This document shows positions 26,542-35,865 of a stretch of 64,000 nt of DNA, one piece after another. The position numbers and the translations under genes are program-made. Each line of letters starts with the position of its first letter. Positions within the stretch are counted from its first letter, which is position 1. The stretch lies in the NCBI GenBank assembly GCA_963589425.1, contig CAVAKZ010000006.1, positions 1 through 64,000 of the forward strand, read 5' to 3'. The notes under the pieces were generated by a model. The model was not told where the DNA came from. It worked only from the letters and a program-made list of their open reading frames with translations, and made no database searches. This DNA is from CAKRJP01 sp963589425. Its GTDB lineage: Bacteria; Bacillota; Clostridia; Lachnospirales; Lachnospiraceae.

Positions 26542-26834
26542 AAAACTTCGAAAAGGAAACCCATTGTGTCAAATTAGCGGAGAGAACCATAGAAGCGAAT
26601 AAAAGATTTTTTGATTCGGCAGAGGATGTGCCAAAGGAAGCTTACACTATGGGAATCAAGACGATTATGCAGGCAAAAAAGATTCTTGTGGTAGTCAGTG
26701 GAAAAGATAAGGCATCTATGGTAAAACGAGCTTTTTTTGGACCGGTTACACCGGATGTTCCGGCATCTATTTTGCAGATGCACAATGATGTAACCTTGGT
26801 GGCAGATGAGGAAGCACTTTCAGAAATAGAATAA
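26542..26834 (+). pseudogene. C-terminal fragment of glucosamine-6-phosphate deaminase, fused in frame to the kinase fragment
   Basis: After a short junction the same frame encodes VKLAERTIEANKRFFDSAED and then VPKEAYTMGIKTIMQAKKIL, aligning with about residues 160-252 of NagB. The N-terminal two thirds, which carry the catalytic Asp and His of the deaminase, are missing, so no activity is expected. The chimera ends normally and is followed by a terminator at 26841. This points to a deletion joining an upstream kinase gene to nagB. Confidence 0.82.
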
Positions 26835-26840
26835 AAATAG

Positions 26841-26886
26841 AAAGAGACGCAATAATTGCTTAGATTATTATTGTGTCTCTTTTTTG
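26841..26886 (+). terminator. Terminator after the relic region
   Basis: Arms 26841-26856 and 26867-26882 (16 bp, one G-U pair) run into a T tract. It is probably the original nagB terminator. Confidence 0.88.
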
Positions 26887-26921
26887 CTGCATAAAATGCA
26901 TTTCCAGATTCATTCGCAGTC

Positions 26922-26950
26922 TTGCGTTCTGCCTGCATTTGGATTAGAAT
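26922..26950 (+). promoter_or_regulatory. Candidate sigma-A promoter for the nucleotidyltransferase-galE operon
   Basis: TTGCGT (26922-26927), 17 bases, then TAGAAT (26945-26950). Confidence 0.45.
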
Positions 26951-27019
26951 AACCTTATCGTAAATGTGGGGGAGTCTAGGCTTCTTCACTAGATTTAAAT
27001 AGATAAGAAGGAGACGATT

Positions 27020-27943
27020 ATGAACAAACCAGTTTTGGTGATTATGGCGGCAGGCATGGGCAGCCGTTATGGGGGACTTAAGCAGATCGATCCTGTGGAT
27101 GAGGATGGCCATATCATCATGGATTTCTCGATGTATGATGCAAGAAGAGCAGGCTTTGAGAAAGTAATCTTTATTATAAAGAAGGAAAATGAGGCTACCT
27201 TTAGGGAGGCGGTGGGAGATCGCATCGCTCAGTTTATGGAGGTTTCCTATGCATTTCAGGAACTTTCTAATCTTCCTGATGGTTATAAGCTGCCGGAGGG
27301 CAGGAAGAAGCCTTGGGGAACTGCTCATGCAGTCTACTCTTGTATTGATCAGGTAGATGGCCCCTTTGCTGTTATTAATGCAGATGACTATTATGGACCG
27401 GAAAGTTTTCAGTTAATCTATGATTACCTGTCCACCCATCAGGACGACGAAAAATATCGCTATACCATGGTGGGATATCTTTTGGGTAATACTGTAACAG
27501 ACAATGGTCACGTGGCCAGAGGTGTTTGCAGTATGAATGAGAAGAATGAACTTGTAGATATTAAGGAGCGCACCCGGATCGAGAAGCGGCCTGATGGTAT
27601 TGCTTATACAGAGGATGATGGAGAGACTTGGACTTATCTTCCGGAAGATACGGTAGTTTCCATGAATATGTGGGGATTTACAAGAAGTATTCTGGAGGAG
27701 ATCAAGGCAGGCTTCCCGGCATTTCTTGATAAGGGCCTAGAGGAGAACCCCCAGAAGTGTGAATACTTCCTTCCGTCTGTGGTTAATGATTTGCTGGAAA
27801 GTGAGCAGGCTACAGTTACCGTGCTTACTTCCAAGGATAAATGGTACGGAGTAACTTACAAAGAGGACAAGCCGGTGGTGGTAAATGCCATCCAGAGCAT
27901 GAAAGATCAAGGTAGATACCCACAGCATGTGTGGGAGAATTAG
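27020..27943 (+). CDS. Sugar nucleotidyltransferase linked to galE
   Basis: This 307-residue protein has the NTP-transferase start VLVIMAAGMGSRYGGLKQ, the ADD-like metal site in VINADDYYG, and a long C-terminal part ending GVTYKEDKPVVVNAI. It should transfer a nucleotidyl group to a sugar 1-phosphate, but the base and sugar cannot be read from sequence. Its position 11 bases before galE suggests UDP-hexose formation. AAGGAG lies upstream of the ATG. Confidence 0.85.
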   Translation: MNKPVLVIMAAGMGSRYGGLKQIDPVDEDGHIIMDFSMYDARRAGFEKVIFIIKKENEATFREAVGDRIAQFMEVSYAFQELSNLPDGYKLPEGRKKPWGTAHAVYSCIDQVDGPFAVINADDYYGPESFQLIYDYLSTHQDDEKYRYTMVGYLLGNTVTDNGHVARGVCSMNEKNELVDIKERTRIEKRPDGIAYTEDDGETWTYLPEDTVVSMNMWGFTRSILEEIKAGFPAFLDKGLEENPQKCEYFLPSVVNDLLESEQATVTVLTSKDKWYGVTYKEDKPVVVNAIQSMKDQGRYPQHVWEN

Positions 27944-27954
27944 GAGGCGTTACG

Positions 27955-28974
27955 ATGAAGAAAATTTTAATTACCGGAGGAGCAGGATACATTGGAAGTC
28001 ACACAGCAGTGGAGCTCTTAAATCAAGATTATGAAGTTGTGGTTTACGACAATTTGTGTAATTCTTCCAAAGAGTCATTGAAAAGAGTAGAGGAGCTTAC
28101 TGGTAAGAAGGTTGCCTTTTATGAGGGAGATGTTTTAGATGAGGCTGCTTTAGAGGCTATGCTTAAGGCGGAGAAGCCGGATGCGGTAATTCACTGTGCA
28201 GCTTTAAAAGCAGTAGGAGAATCTGTAGAGAAGCCACTGCTTTACTATCATAATAATATTACTGGAACCTTAACGCTTCTTCGTGTAATGGATCGATGCG
28301 GCGTAAAGAATATCGTATTTAGTTCTTCTGCTACTGTATATGGAGATCCAAAGGAGATGCCTATTACAGAGGCATGCCCTAAGGGACAGTGCACCAATCC
28401 TTATGGTTGGACCAAGTCTATGATGGAGCAGATTATGACAGATTTCCAGAAGGCAAATCCGGAGTGGAATGTGATCTTGCTTCGTTACTTTAATCCGGTA
28501 GGAGCTCATGAGAGCGGACGTATTGGTGAGGATCCAAAGGGAATTCCCAACAACCTTATGCCATACATCACTCAGGTAGCTGTAGGAAAGAGAGAAAAGC
28601 TTGGAGTTTTTGGAAATGACTATGATACTCCAGACGGAACCGGAGTTCGTGACTATATCCATGTAGTCGATCTGGCTATTGGTCACGTAAAGGCTGTTGA
28701 TTACATTTTCAGCAATCCGGGAATTGACGTGATTAACCTAGGTACCGGTGTGGGATATTCTGTGCTGGATATGGTAAAGGCATTTTCTAAGGCCTGCGGC
28801 AAGGACCTTCCTTATGAGATTAAGCCAAGACGTGCAGGAGATGTGGCTATGTGCTATGCAGATCCTACCAAGGCTTATGAAGTTTTGGGATGGAAGGCTG
28901 AAAGAGGACTGGATAAGATGTGTGAAGATTCCTGGAGATGGCAGTCTCAGAATCCAGATGGCTACAGGAGTTAA
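27955..28974 (+). CDS. galE: UDP-glucose 4-epimerase
   Basis: This 339-residue short-chain dehydrogenase-type epimerase has the NAD motif TGGAGYIGSH, the catalytic Ser in FSSSATVYG, and the Tyr-x3-Lys pair in NPYGWTKSM. The C-terminal VRDYIHVVDLA is typical of GalE. It interconverts UDP-glucose and UDP-galactose. The start at 27955 has GGAGG at 27943-27947; an earlier in-frame ATG at 27931 lies before that site. Confidence 0.95.
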   Translation: MKKILITGGAGYIGSHTAVELLNQDYEVVVYDNLCNSSKESLKRVEELTGKKVAFYEGDVLDEAALEAMLKAEKPDAVIHCAALKAVGESVEKPLLYYHNNITGTLTLLRVMDRCGVKNIVFSSSATVYGDPKEMPITEACPKGQCTNPYGWTKSMMEQIMTDFQKANPEWNVILLRYFNPVGAHESGRIGEDPKGIPNNLMPYITQVAVGKREKLGVFGNDYDTPDGTGVRDYIHVVDLAIGHVKAVDYIFSNPGIDVINLGTGVGYSVLDMVKAFSKACGKDLPYEIKPRRAGDVAMCYADPTKAYEVLGWKAERGLDKMCEDSWRWQSQNPDGYRS

Positions 28975-28976
28975 TT

Positions 28977-31025
28977 ATGAATGATGATATAGAGCTTAGG
29001 GGAAGATTGAAAATATACATGAAGTGGCCCATTCTCTTTTCGGTACTGATGGTGGCCCTTAATTTGTGTGCCATGATTATGGACCGGGAGGGGAGGCTGA
29101 TCCTTCTGGTATTTGCAACGCTTTTTATTGGAGGCTCTGTGCTTTTGTATTTGCGGTGCAAGGCGGTGCTTATGCAGGAATTGGTAACCTTTGCGGCTCA
29201 GTACGGTGTGGTGCAGAATACCCTTTTAAAAGAAATTGACATCCCCTATGCCATGCTTCTGGACAATGGAAATGTTGTCTGGATGAACAATGAATTTGAA
29301 CATATTTTAGATGTGGATGATTATGAGGACTTGCATATATCCCGGTATATGCCTGAGCTTAATACGGCTATTTTCCCTAAGGATGATAGCCAGACCGTAG
29401 AGATGCAGGTATATTATAATGACCGAGAATATAAGGCCATGTTAAATCGGCTGTCGGTTCAGGGCTTTAAGGGTAGTCAGGAACTGGTGGCTATTCCTAA
29501 GGAATCTCGGCATTTTGTGGCAGTTTACCTGGAGGATGTAACGGAGCTAAACCGCTATATCCGAGAAAGCGAAGAGCAGCGCCTTATTGCAGGTCTTATT
29601 TACATTGATAATTATGATGAGGTAAATGACCGGGTGGACGAGGCCAGACAATCCCTTTTGTGGGCCCTGGTAGACCGCCGCATAAATCAATACATTTCTA
29701 AGGTCGATGGTATTTCAAAACGTCTGGAAAATGATAAGTATTTTGTAGTTGTGCAGAAGCATTTTTATGAGAGTTTAAAAGAAGATAAATTCTCTATTAT
29801 GGAAGATGTAAAGGCAGTAAATATCGGAAATGATATTCCGGTTACTTTGAGTATTGGTTTGGGACTTAGTGAAGAATCCTATGCCCAAAGCTATGGCTAT
29901 GCCCGGGTTGCTATTGACCTTGCCTTAGCGAGAGGCGGCGACCAGGCAGTGGTTAAGGATGCCCATGGCATTACTTATTTTGGTGGAAAGAGCGAGCAGA
30001 CTTCTAAGAATACCCGAGTGAAGGCAAGAGTCAAGGCGGAAGCGTTAAAAGAGTTTATTACGGTTAAAGATGATATTTTCGTAATGGGTCATAAGCTTAC
30101 AGATGTAGACGCCCTTGGTGCTGCCATTGGTATTTACCGGGCAGCGGCAGCCCTTGGCAAGAGAGCCTATATTGTAATTAATGAAGTGTCCGCATCTCTT
30201 CGCCCCCTCTATGAAACTTTTGTAGCCAATGAAAATTATCCGGAGGATTTGTTCCTAAAGTCTTCCGAGGCCATTTCTAAGGCTGATTCCAATTCTATGG
30301 TGGTTGTTGTAGATACCAACAGACCCCAGATGACCGAGTGTGAGGAGCTTCTAAAGAAGACAAAGACCATTGTGGTGCTAGACCACCACAGACAGAGCAG
30401 TGATCACATTGAGAATGCCTTGTTGGCTTATATTGAGCCCAATGCTTCCTCGGCCTGCGAGATGGTTGCAGAAATCTTGCAATATATTGTAGATGATATT
30501 AAAATACCAAAGTTAGAGGCCAGCAGTCTCTATGCCGGCATTATGATTGATACCAATAATTTTGTGAATCGCACAGGAGTGCGCACCTTTGAGGCGGCTG
30601 CATTTTTAAGAAGATGTGGTGCAGACCTTACCTTGGTGCGGAAGATGTTTAGAGACGATATGGCTTCCTATAGGGCAAAGGCAGAGATCATCAGCAGTGC
30701 TGAGGTTTATCGGGAGATTTTTGCTATTGCTGTGGGAGAGCATTTGCCTATAGAGAGTCCTACTATTGTGGGAGCTCAGGCGGCCAATGAGCTTTTGGAT
30801 ATTAATGCCATTAAGGCATCTTTTGTTTTGACAGACTATAATGGAAAGATTTATGTCAGTGCCAGATCCATTGACGAGGTGAATGTTCAGGTTATCATGG
30901 AACATTTAGGCGGCGGCGGACATTTGAATGCCTCCGGAGCTCAGTTTGGTCATACAGATATGAAGGAAGCAGTTGCGGCCCTTAAGGAAGTAATTGATGA
31001 AATGATAAGAGAAGGAGAAATTTAA
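28977..31025 (+). CDS. gdpP: Cyclic-di-AMP phosphodiesterase GdpP
   Basis: This 682-residue membrane protein has two N-terminal transmembrane segments (about 15-60), a PAS-like domain, a degenerate GGDEF domain (about 200-335) and a DHH/DHHA1 domain. The metal motifs are HKLTDVDALG, VVDTNRP, LDHH and MIDTNNF, and the C terminus has GGGGHLNASGAQF. It breaks down c-di-AMP, which controls osmotic and cell wall balance. The start at 28977 has AGGAG upstream and lies directly after the galE stop. The gdpP-rplI-dnaB order is conserved in Firmicutes. Confidence 0.94.
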   Translation: MNDDIELRGRLKIYMKWPILFSVLMVALNLCAMIMDREGRLILLVFATLFIGGSVLLYLRCKAVLMQELVTFAAQYGVVQNTLLKEIDIPYAMLLDNGNVVWMNNEFEHILDVDDYEDLHISRYMPELNTAIFPKDDSQTVEMQVYYNDREYKAMLNRLSVQGFKGSQELVAIPKESRHFVAVYLEDVTELNRYIRESEEQRLIAGLIYIDNYDEVNDRVDEARQSLLWALVDRRINQYISKVDGISKRLENDKYFVVVQKHFYESLKEDKFSIMEDVKAVNIGNDIPVTLSIGLGLSEESYAQSYGYARVAIDLALARGGDQAVVKDAHGITYFGGKSEQTSKNTRVKARVKAEALKEFITVKDDIFVMGHKLTDVDALGAAIGIYRAAAALGKRAYIVINEVSASLRPLYETFVANENYPEDLFLKSSEAISKADSNSMVVVVDTNRPQMTECEELLKKTKTIVVLDHHRQSSDHIENALLAYIEPNASSACEMVAEILQYIVDDIKIPKLEASSLYAGIMIDTNNFVNRTGVRTFEAAAFLRRCGADLTLVRKMFRDDMASYRAKAEIISSAEVYREIFAIAVGEHLPIESPTIVGAQAANELLDINAIKASFVLTDYNGKIYVSARSIDEVNVQVIMEHLGGGGHLNASGAQFGHTDMKEAVAALKEVIDEMIREGEI

Positions 31026-31026
31026 G

Positions 31027-31476
31027 ATGAAAGTTATCTTAACAGAAGATGTGAAATCCCTGGGAAAGAAGGGGGAGATTGTAGAAGTAAGTGACGGATA
31101 TGCAAGAAACTTTATTCTGAAAAAGAAAAAAGGTTTAGAGGCCAACAGCGCCAATATGAATGATCTAAAACTTAAGAAGGCAAATGATGATAAGATTGCC
31201 CAGGAGCAGTATGAGGCAGCCTTAGAACTTAAGAAGCAGGTGGAAGCCGGACAGATTACCGTAGCCATTAAGACGGGAGAGGGTGGAAGAACCTTTGGTT
31301 CTGTTTCTTCTAAGGAAATTGCAGCAGAAGTAAAAAATCAGCTGGGATTAACTGTAGACAAAAAGAAGATTCAGTTAAAGGAGCCAATCAAATCTCTTGG
31401 TACTTTCAATGTGCCGGTGAAACTTCATGTGAAGGTAACTGCGGAACTTAAAGTAGTGGTTACGGAAGAAGCGTAA
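31027..31476 (+). CDS. rplI: 50S ribosomal protein L9
   Basis: This 149-residue protein begins MKVILTEDVKSLGKKGEIVEVSDGYARNF (first 29 residues), the N-terminal domain signature of L9. A long connecting helix and the C-terminal domain (GEGGRTFGSVSSKEIA) follow. It starts one base after the gdpP stop, with AAGGAG upstream. Confidence 0.97.
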   Translation: MKVILTEDVKSLGKKGEIVEVSDGYARNFILKKKKGLEANSANMNDLKLKKANDDKIAQEQYEAALELKKQVEAGQITVAIKTGEGGRTFGSVSSKEIAAEVKNQLGLTVDKKKIQLKEPIKSLGTFNVPVKLHVKVTAELKVVVTEEA

Positions 31477-31488
31477 GGATAGATTTAC

Positions 31489-32841
31489 ATGGAAGAATAC
31501 ATGGAAGAAGCGGTTATAAAGCGGACAATGCCAAATGACCATGTGGCTGAACAGGCAGTTGTGGGAGCCATGCTTATGGATCAGGATGCCATTACCAAGG
31601 CCTCGGAGATTGTAAGTGGTGCGGACTTCTACAATAAGGCCTACGGCATTGTCTTTGATGCCATGGTGGAGCTTTACAACCAGAGAACCCCGGTGGATCT
31701 GGTTACCCTGCAGTCCAAGCTAAAGGAAAAGAATGTACCTCCGGAGGTATCCGGCCTTGAATTTGCAAGGGACCTTTTGGATGCAGTGCCTACCTCGGTA
31801 AATGTGGAATCCTATGCGAAGATTGTGGCGGACAAATCCACCATGCGTAAGCTCATTAGGATTAATGAAGAAATTGAAAATTTGTGTTATATGGGAAATG
31901 AGTCCCTAGAAGAGATCCTGGATAAGACAGAAAAAACCATTTTCAATCTGCTGCAAAGCAGAGATAGTGGGGAATTTGTGCCGATTCGGGATATTGTTAT
32001 TAATGCCCTTACCAAGATAGAGACAGCTGCCAAAAGTGCGGGAACTGTTACCGGTATTCCTACAGGATTTATTGATCTAGACTACAAGCTTTCCGGCTTT
32101 CAGCCTTCAGACCTGATCCTGGTGGCGGCCAGACCTTCTATGGGAAAGACGGCATTTGTCCTAAATATTGCCCAGTATATGGCCTTCCGTAAGGATCGCT
32201 GTGTGGCAATCTTTAGTTTGGAGATGTCAAAGGAACAGCTGGTAAACCGTCTGTTTTCTTTGGAATCCCAGGTAGATGCCCAGGCTCTCAGGACAGGTAA
32301 GATGAAGGATTCCGACTGGGATAAATTAATCGAGGGTGCCGGTATTGTGGGAAAATCCCGGATGATTATTGATGACACTCCCAGTATTTCTATATCAGAA
32401 CTTCGGTCAAAATGTAGAAAATACAAGTTGGAGTTTGGCCTAGACTGTGTCATGATCGACTACTTGCAGTTAATGTCCGGTGGAGTTGGAAGAAAAAATG
32501 AATCCAGGCAGCAGGAAATTTCTGACATTTCCCGTTCGTTAAAGGCTCTGGCTCGTGAGCTTAATGTGCCTGTGGTGGCCCTTTCTCAGTTAAGCCGTGC
32601 AGTAGAGTCAAGACCGGACAAGCGGCCTATGCTTTCGGATCTTCGTGAATCCGGAGCCATTGAGCAGGATGCCGACGTGGTTATGTTTATCTATCGAGAT
32701 GAATATTATAACAAGGATTCTGAGTATAAAAACCAGGCAGAGATTATTATTGCTAAGCAGAGAAACGGTCCGGTAGGTACCGTGAACCTGGCATGGTTAG
32801 GACAGTATACAAAGTTTGCCAATTTATCAAGGGAAGAATAG
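31489..32841 (+). CDS. dnaB: Replicative DNA helicase DnaB
   Basis: This 450-residue helicase has the helical N-terminal DnaB domain (HVAEQAVVGAMLMD) and a RecA-like motor with ARPSMGKTAF, the DYLQLM motif and SDLRESGAIEQDAD. It unwinds DNA at the replication fork. The start at 31489 is chosen from GTAAGGAT upstream; an ATG four codons later is possible. It is not part of the mobile element. Confidence 0.96.
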   Translation: MEEYMEEAVIKRTMPNDHVAEQAVVGAMLMDQDAITKASEIVSGADFYNKAYGIVFDAMVELYNQRTPVDLVTLQSKLKEKNVPPEVSGLEFARDLLDAVPTSVNVESYAKIVADKSTMRKLIRINEEIENLCYMGNESLEEILDKTEKTIFNLLQSRDSGEFVPIRDIVINALTKIETAAKSAGTVTGIPTGFIDLDYKLSGFQPSDLILVAARPSMGKTAFVLNIAQYMAFRKDRCVAIFSLEMSKEQLVNRLFSLESQVDAQALRTGKMKDSDWDKLIEGAGIVGKSRMIIDDTPSISISELRSKCRKYKLEFGLDCVMIDYLQLMSGGVGRKNESRQQEISDISRSLKALARELNVPVVALSQLSRAVESRPDKRPMLSDLRESGAIEQDADVVMFIYRDEYYNKDSEYKNQAEIIIAKQRNGPVGTVNLAWLGQYTKFANLSREE

Positions 32842-32865
32842 AATGTGCTCTGCACATTCTTTTTT
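32840..32865 (+). terminator. Terminator of the gdpP-rplI-dnaB transcript
   Basis: AGAATGTGC pairs with GCACATTCT across a three-base loop, then a T run. It begins on the dnaB stop codon. Confidence 0.87.
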
Positions 32866-32913
32866 GAAAGATTTTGAGAGTGTTTAAGGGGTGTAAAGGA
32901 TACAGGAGTTGAA

Positions 32914-34281
32914 ATGATGAATTTACGAAAGAATGTGGCAGTAGCCTTGGCTCTTGCCATGACTACAGGACTTTTGGCAGGATGTGGGAGCAGCAGTTCC
33001 GCCACGGAGGATGAGTCTGCAAGAGCAAAGGTCCAGGAGCCGGACTATCAGGCAAAACTGGATTTGATTGATCCAACGGCCTATAATAATGTCTATGGAT
33101 TGAAACTTGAAGAAGGCACCTACCTGTCTATTATTGGAAAAAGAAGTGATGATGCCTACTGGAAAGAAATTCAGAAGGGTGTTAAACAAGCCGTTGCAGA
33201 TATTAATGCAGAGCTTGGATATGAGGGCAGTGATAAAGTGAAGGTCACCTTCAATGCACCGGCTACACCGGATGATGTAGACCAGCAGGTGAATATTTTA
33301 GATGAGGAACTTTCCCGATATCCGGAGGCAGTTGCAATTTCAGTGGCAGATATTAAGGCCTGTGAAGTACAGTTTGATCTGGCTACAGAAAATGATATCC
33401 CGGTGGTGGCTTATGATTCAGGAACAGATTATGACGGGGTGATGGCAACAGTAGCTACAGATAATCAGGCCACAGGAAAAGAAGTGGCAGATAAAATGGG
33501 AGAGGTCTTGGAAAAGACAGGAGAGATTTTAGTATTTTCCCATGATTCCAAATCCCAGGCAGCTATAGATCGGACCTTGTCATTTATAGATGAGATGAAG
33601 GCGGCTTATCCGGAGATATCTATCGTAGAAACCTATGCCATGGATCGACTGGATTTTTATAAAGAGAAGGTGGCAGAGGATATTAATGCCGGAATCTATG
33701 ATTTGGCGAGCAAGACTTATACCGGAGATGGGGTCAACGCAGATGAATGGACTTCATCAGATACTTCGGAGGATTCTAAGACGGAAACAAGTACTGCTAC
33801 CAGTACTACAGCAGAAAACACAACAGGCGCCAGCACCACAGCAAGTGCCACCGAAGATTCGTCTGGACAAAGTACGACAGAGACTGCAGCGGCAGAAGCT
33901 TCCCGGGTCCAGGCCAGTGACATAACAGAAGAAAACGTAATCGATTACATCTTCGCAAAACATCCAAATGCCAAGGGCGTTTATGCTACAAATTCAGAAG
34001 TAATGAATCTAGTATTATCAGGCTATGATCGAAACGAAATCGATACAGAAAACCTGGTAACTATGGGATTTGATGTAAATGATGAAGTAAAAACAGCATT
34101 AGAAGATGGAACCATAGACGGAGTGGTATTACAAAATCCCTTTGGAATGGGATACGCGGCAGTAATCGCCACCGCCAGAGCAGCCCTAGACATGGCCAAC
34201 GAAGCAGTAGTCAACACAGGCTACACCTGGGTAACCAAAGACAATTACAACGAAGAATCCATTCAAGCAGTAATGTACTAG
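32914..34281 (+). CDS. Sugar ABC transporter substrate-binding lipoprotein with Ser/Thr-rich insertion
   Basis: This 455-residue lipoprotein (lipobox LLAGC near residue 23) matches the periplasmic-binding-protein family of galactose/ribose transporters: LSIIGKRSDDAYWKEIQKGV at the first strand, YDSGTDYDG in the middle, VTMGFDVNDEV and QNPFGMGYAA in the second lobe. Between about residues 275 and 335 a stretch of mostly Ser, Thr, Ala and Glu interrupts the fold (for example TSTATSTTAENTTGASTT). No permease or ATPase gene is adjacent, so it may serve a distant transporter or act as a sensor. The second ATG at 32917 has the better spacing from AGGAG. Confidence 0.87.
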   Translation: MMNLRKNVAVALALAMTTGLLAGCGSSSSATEDESARAKVQEPDYQAKLDLIDPTAYNNVYGLKLEEGTYLSIIGKRSDDAYWKEIQKGVKQAVADINAELGYEGSDKVKVTFNAPATPDDVDQQVNILDEELSRYPEAVAISVADIKACEVQFDLATENDIPVVAYDSGTDYDGVMATVATDNQATGKEVADKMGEVLEKTGEILVFSHDSKSQAAIDRTLSFIDEMKAAYPEISIVETYAMDRLDFYKEKVAEDINAGIYDLASKTYTGDGVNADEWTSSDTSEDSKTETSTATSTTAENTTGASTTASATEDSSGQSTTETAAAEASRVQASDITEENVIDYIFAKHPNAKGVYATNSEVMNLVLSGYDRNEIDTENLVTMGFDVNDEVKTALEDGTIDGVVLQNPFGMGYAAVIATARAALDMANEAVVNTGYTWVTKDNYNEESIQAVMY

Positions 34282-34308
34282 AAATACAAAAAATCAAACA
34301 GGAACAAT

Positions 34309-34355
34309 AAAAAAGAAGCCATGACAGCAAACACCAGCGTCATAGCTTCTTTTTC
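34309..34355. terminator. Bidirectional terminator between convergent genes
   Basis: AAAAAGAAGC plus ATGAC (34309-34325) pairs with GTCAT plus GCTTCTTTTT, with A and T tracts on the two sides. It serves the binding-protein gene (+) and possibly the histidine kinase gene (-). Confidence 0.85.
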
Positions 34356-34374
34356 TCTTGCAAAATCCATTATC

Positions 34375-34429
34375 TAGACAATTGCGAAAACCACCACAAT
34401 CTTATTGAAATCTTGGTTTTTCGTAATTG
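34375..34429. repeat. Hairpin containing a 16-base sequence repeated at 43245
   Basis: TAGACAATTGCGAAAA at 34375-34390 recurs exactly at 43245-43260. Here CAATTGCGAAAACCA (34379-34393) also pairs imperfectly with TGGTTTTTCGTAATTG (34414-34429). Its function is unknown. Confidence 0.5.
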
Positions 34430-34439
34430 CTGAACCAAC

Positions 34440-35846
34440 TCACGATTTTGGAAGAGAAAAAATAAACTCCGTTCCAACCCCTTCGGTGCTGACCACGGTT
34501 ATATTTTCATCATGAGCCTGAATAGCTTCCTTCACAATAGCAAGTCCAAGCCCCGTCCCCTTCTTGTCCTTGCCTCTAGAGGCATCGGATTTGTAAAAAC
34601 GCTCCCAGATTTTATTAAGAGAGCTTCTTGGGATTCCGATTCCCTCATCTTTTACAGAGGTGTAGACCTTATCTCCCCGCTCTGTGGTCTCGATGCTAAT
34701 GGTGGATTCCGGTTCGCTGAATTTAATAGCATTGTCTAGCAGGTTATATAGGACCTGTTGGATCTTTCTTTGGTCTGCATATACCGACAAATTTTTCGTA
34801 GCCAATATTAGTTCCACAGAAATCTTCTTTTCTTTGCAGGTTCCCTCAAAACTGAATACCACATGTTTGATCATCTCGTGGAGGTCAAAGTTTTCCCGAT
34901 TTAATAGCAAATGCTTGGTGTCAAATTCATTTAAGGTAAGGAGGTCCCTGGTAAGATCTGTTAACCGCTCTGTCTCAAAAAGGATAATATCCAGGTATTT
35001 TGGATATAATTCCGGAGGAATGGTTCCGTCTACCATGGCTTTTACATAGCCGTTAATAGAGGTGAGAGGAGACCTGAAATCGTGGGATACATTTGCCACA
35101 AAGGATTTTTGATATTCTTCCATGTCTCGAAGTTGAGCGGACATGTAATTTAAGGAAGCGGACAAATATCCGATTTCATCCTGGGAATTTACAGGAATTT
35201 CGTAGTCCAGATTTCCTGAAGCATACTGGGTGGCAGCCTCTGTGATTTTTCTTAAGGGTCGATAGATCAGGAAATGAATTCCTAAAAGCACCACGAAGGA
35301 CAGGAGGTAAATCAGCGTCAGGCTGATGTAGGCGATCATCATGTAGGAATCCAGAGTGTCTGTAAGGTCCGCTGTATATTTGTGAATAATCAGGTATCCC
35401 TGGGGAGAATAGTCCGTGATTACAGGAGTGATAATAGAGATAACCTCCTCATTAAAATAATCATGGTAATTTCCTGTGAGATACATATCTCCGCTGGCCT
35501 CTGTGGGATCGAAATCCTCAATGGCCGTGGGAGAGCTGGGATAGGCTTCGGCGCGGGATGAGCTGATCATATTCCCTTCGCTGTCCACAAACCAGACGGC
35601 AGCATGGAACTGGTCCTTCATAGCAGATAACTGAAGATACACGGAGGACAAGGACAACTCTTCCTTGAAATATTCAGGCAGGTAATTGTTAGCCACCAGA
35701 GTGGCATCCTGGTACATGGAACTGGCAGTGTTGGTCTCTAGGAAATTAGAAGTCAGCCCACAGGTCAGGGTAGCCACCACGAAAATACTAATAAAACCGT
35801 AGATAATATAGATTAGGATAAATTTTAGGTAGAGTGCACTTTTCAT
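34440..35846 (-). CDS. Sensor histidine kinase (HAMP, HisKA, HATPase)
   Basis: This 468-residue kinase has a first membrane helix (about 10-32), an extracellular sensor (about 33-175), a second membrane helix (about 180-200), and HAMP (YRPLRKITEAATQYASG). The H box is FVANVSHDFRSPLTSI, and the N, G1 and G2 boxes are LLDNAIKFS, DEGIGIP and GTGLGLAIV. The length and layout fit a PhoR/ResE-type sensor. The ATG at 35846 lies 19 bases after the stop of the regulator gene on the same strand, so they form a two-component pair. Confidence 0.92.
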   Translation of the reverse strand: MKSALYLKFILIYIIYGFISIFVVATLTCGLTSNFLETNTASSMYQDATLVANNYLPEYFKEELSLSSVYLQLSAMKDQFHAAVWFVDSEGNMISSSRAEAYPSSPTAIEDFDPTEASGDMYLTGNYHDYFNEEVISIITPVITDYSPQGYLIIHKYTADLTDTLDSYMMIAYISLTLIYLLSFVVLLGIHFLIYRPLRKITEAATQYASGNLDYEIPVNSQDEIGYLSASLNYMSAQLRDMEEYQKSFVANVSHDFRSPLTSINGYVKAMVDGTIPPELYPKYLDIILFETERLTDLTRDLLTLNEFDTKHLLLNRENFDLHEMIKHVVFSFEGTCKEKKISVELILATKNLSVYADQRKIQQVLYNLLDNAIKFSEPESTISIETTERGDKVYTSVKDEGIGIPRSSLNKIWERFYKSDASRGKDKKGTGLGLAIVKEAIQAHDENITVVSTEGVGTEFIFSLPKS

Positions 35847-35865
35847 AATCAAACCGTTCCTGCCT

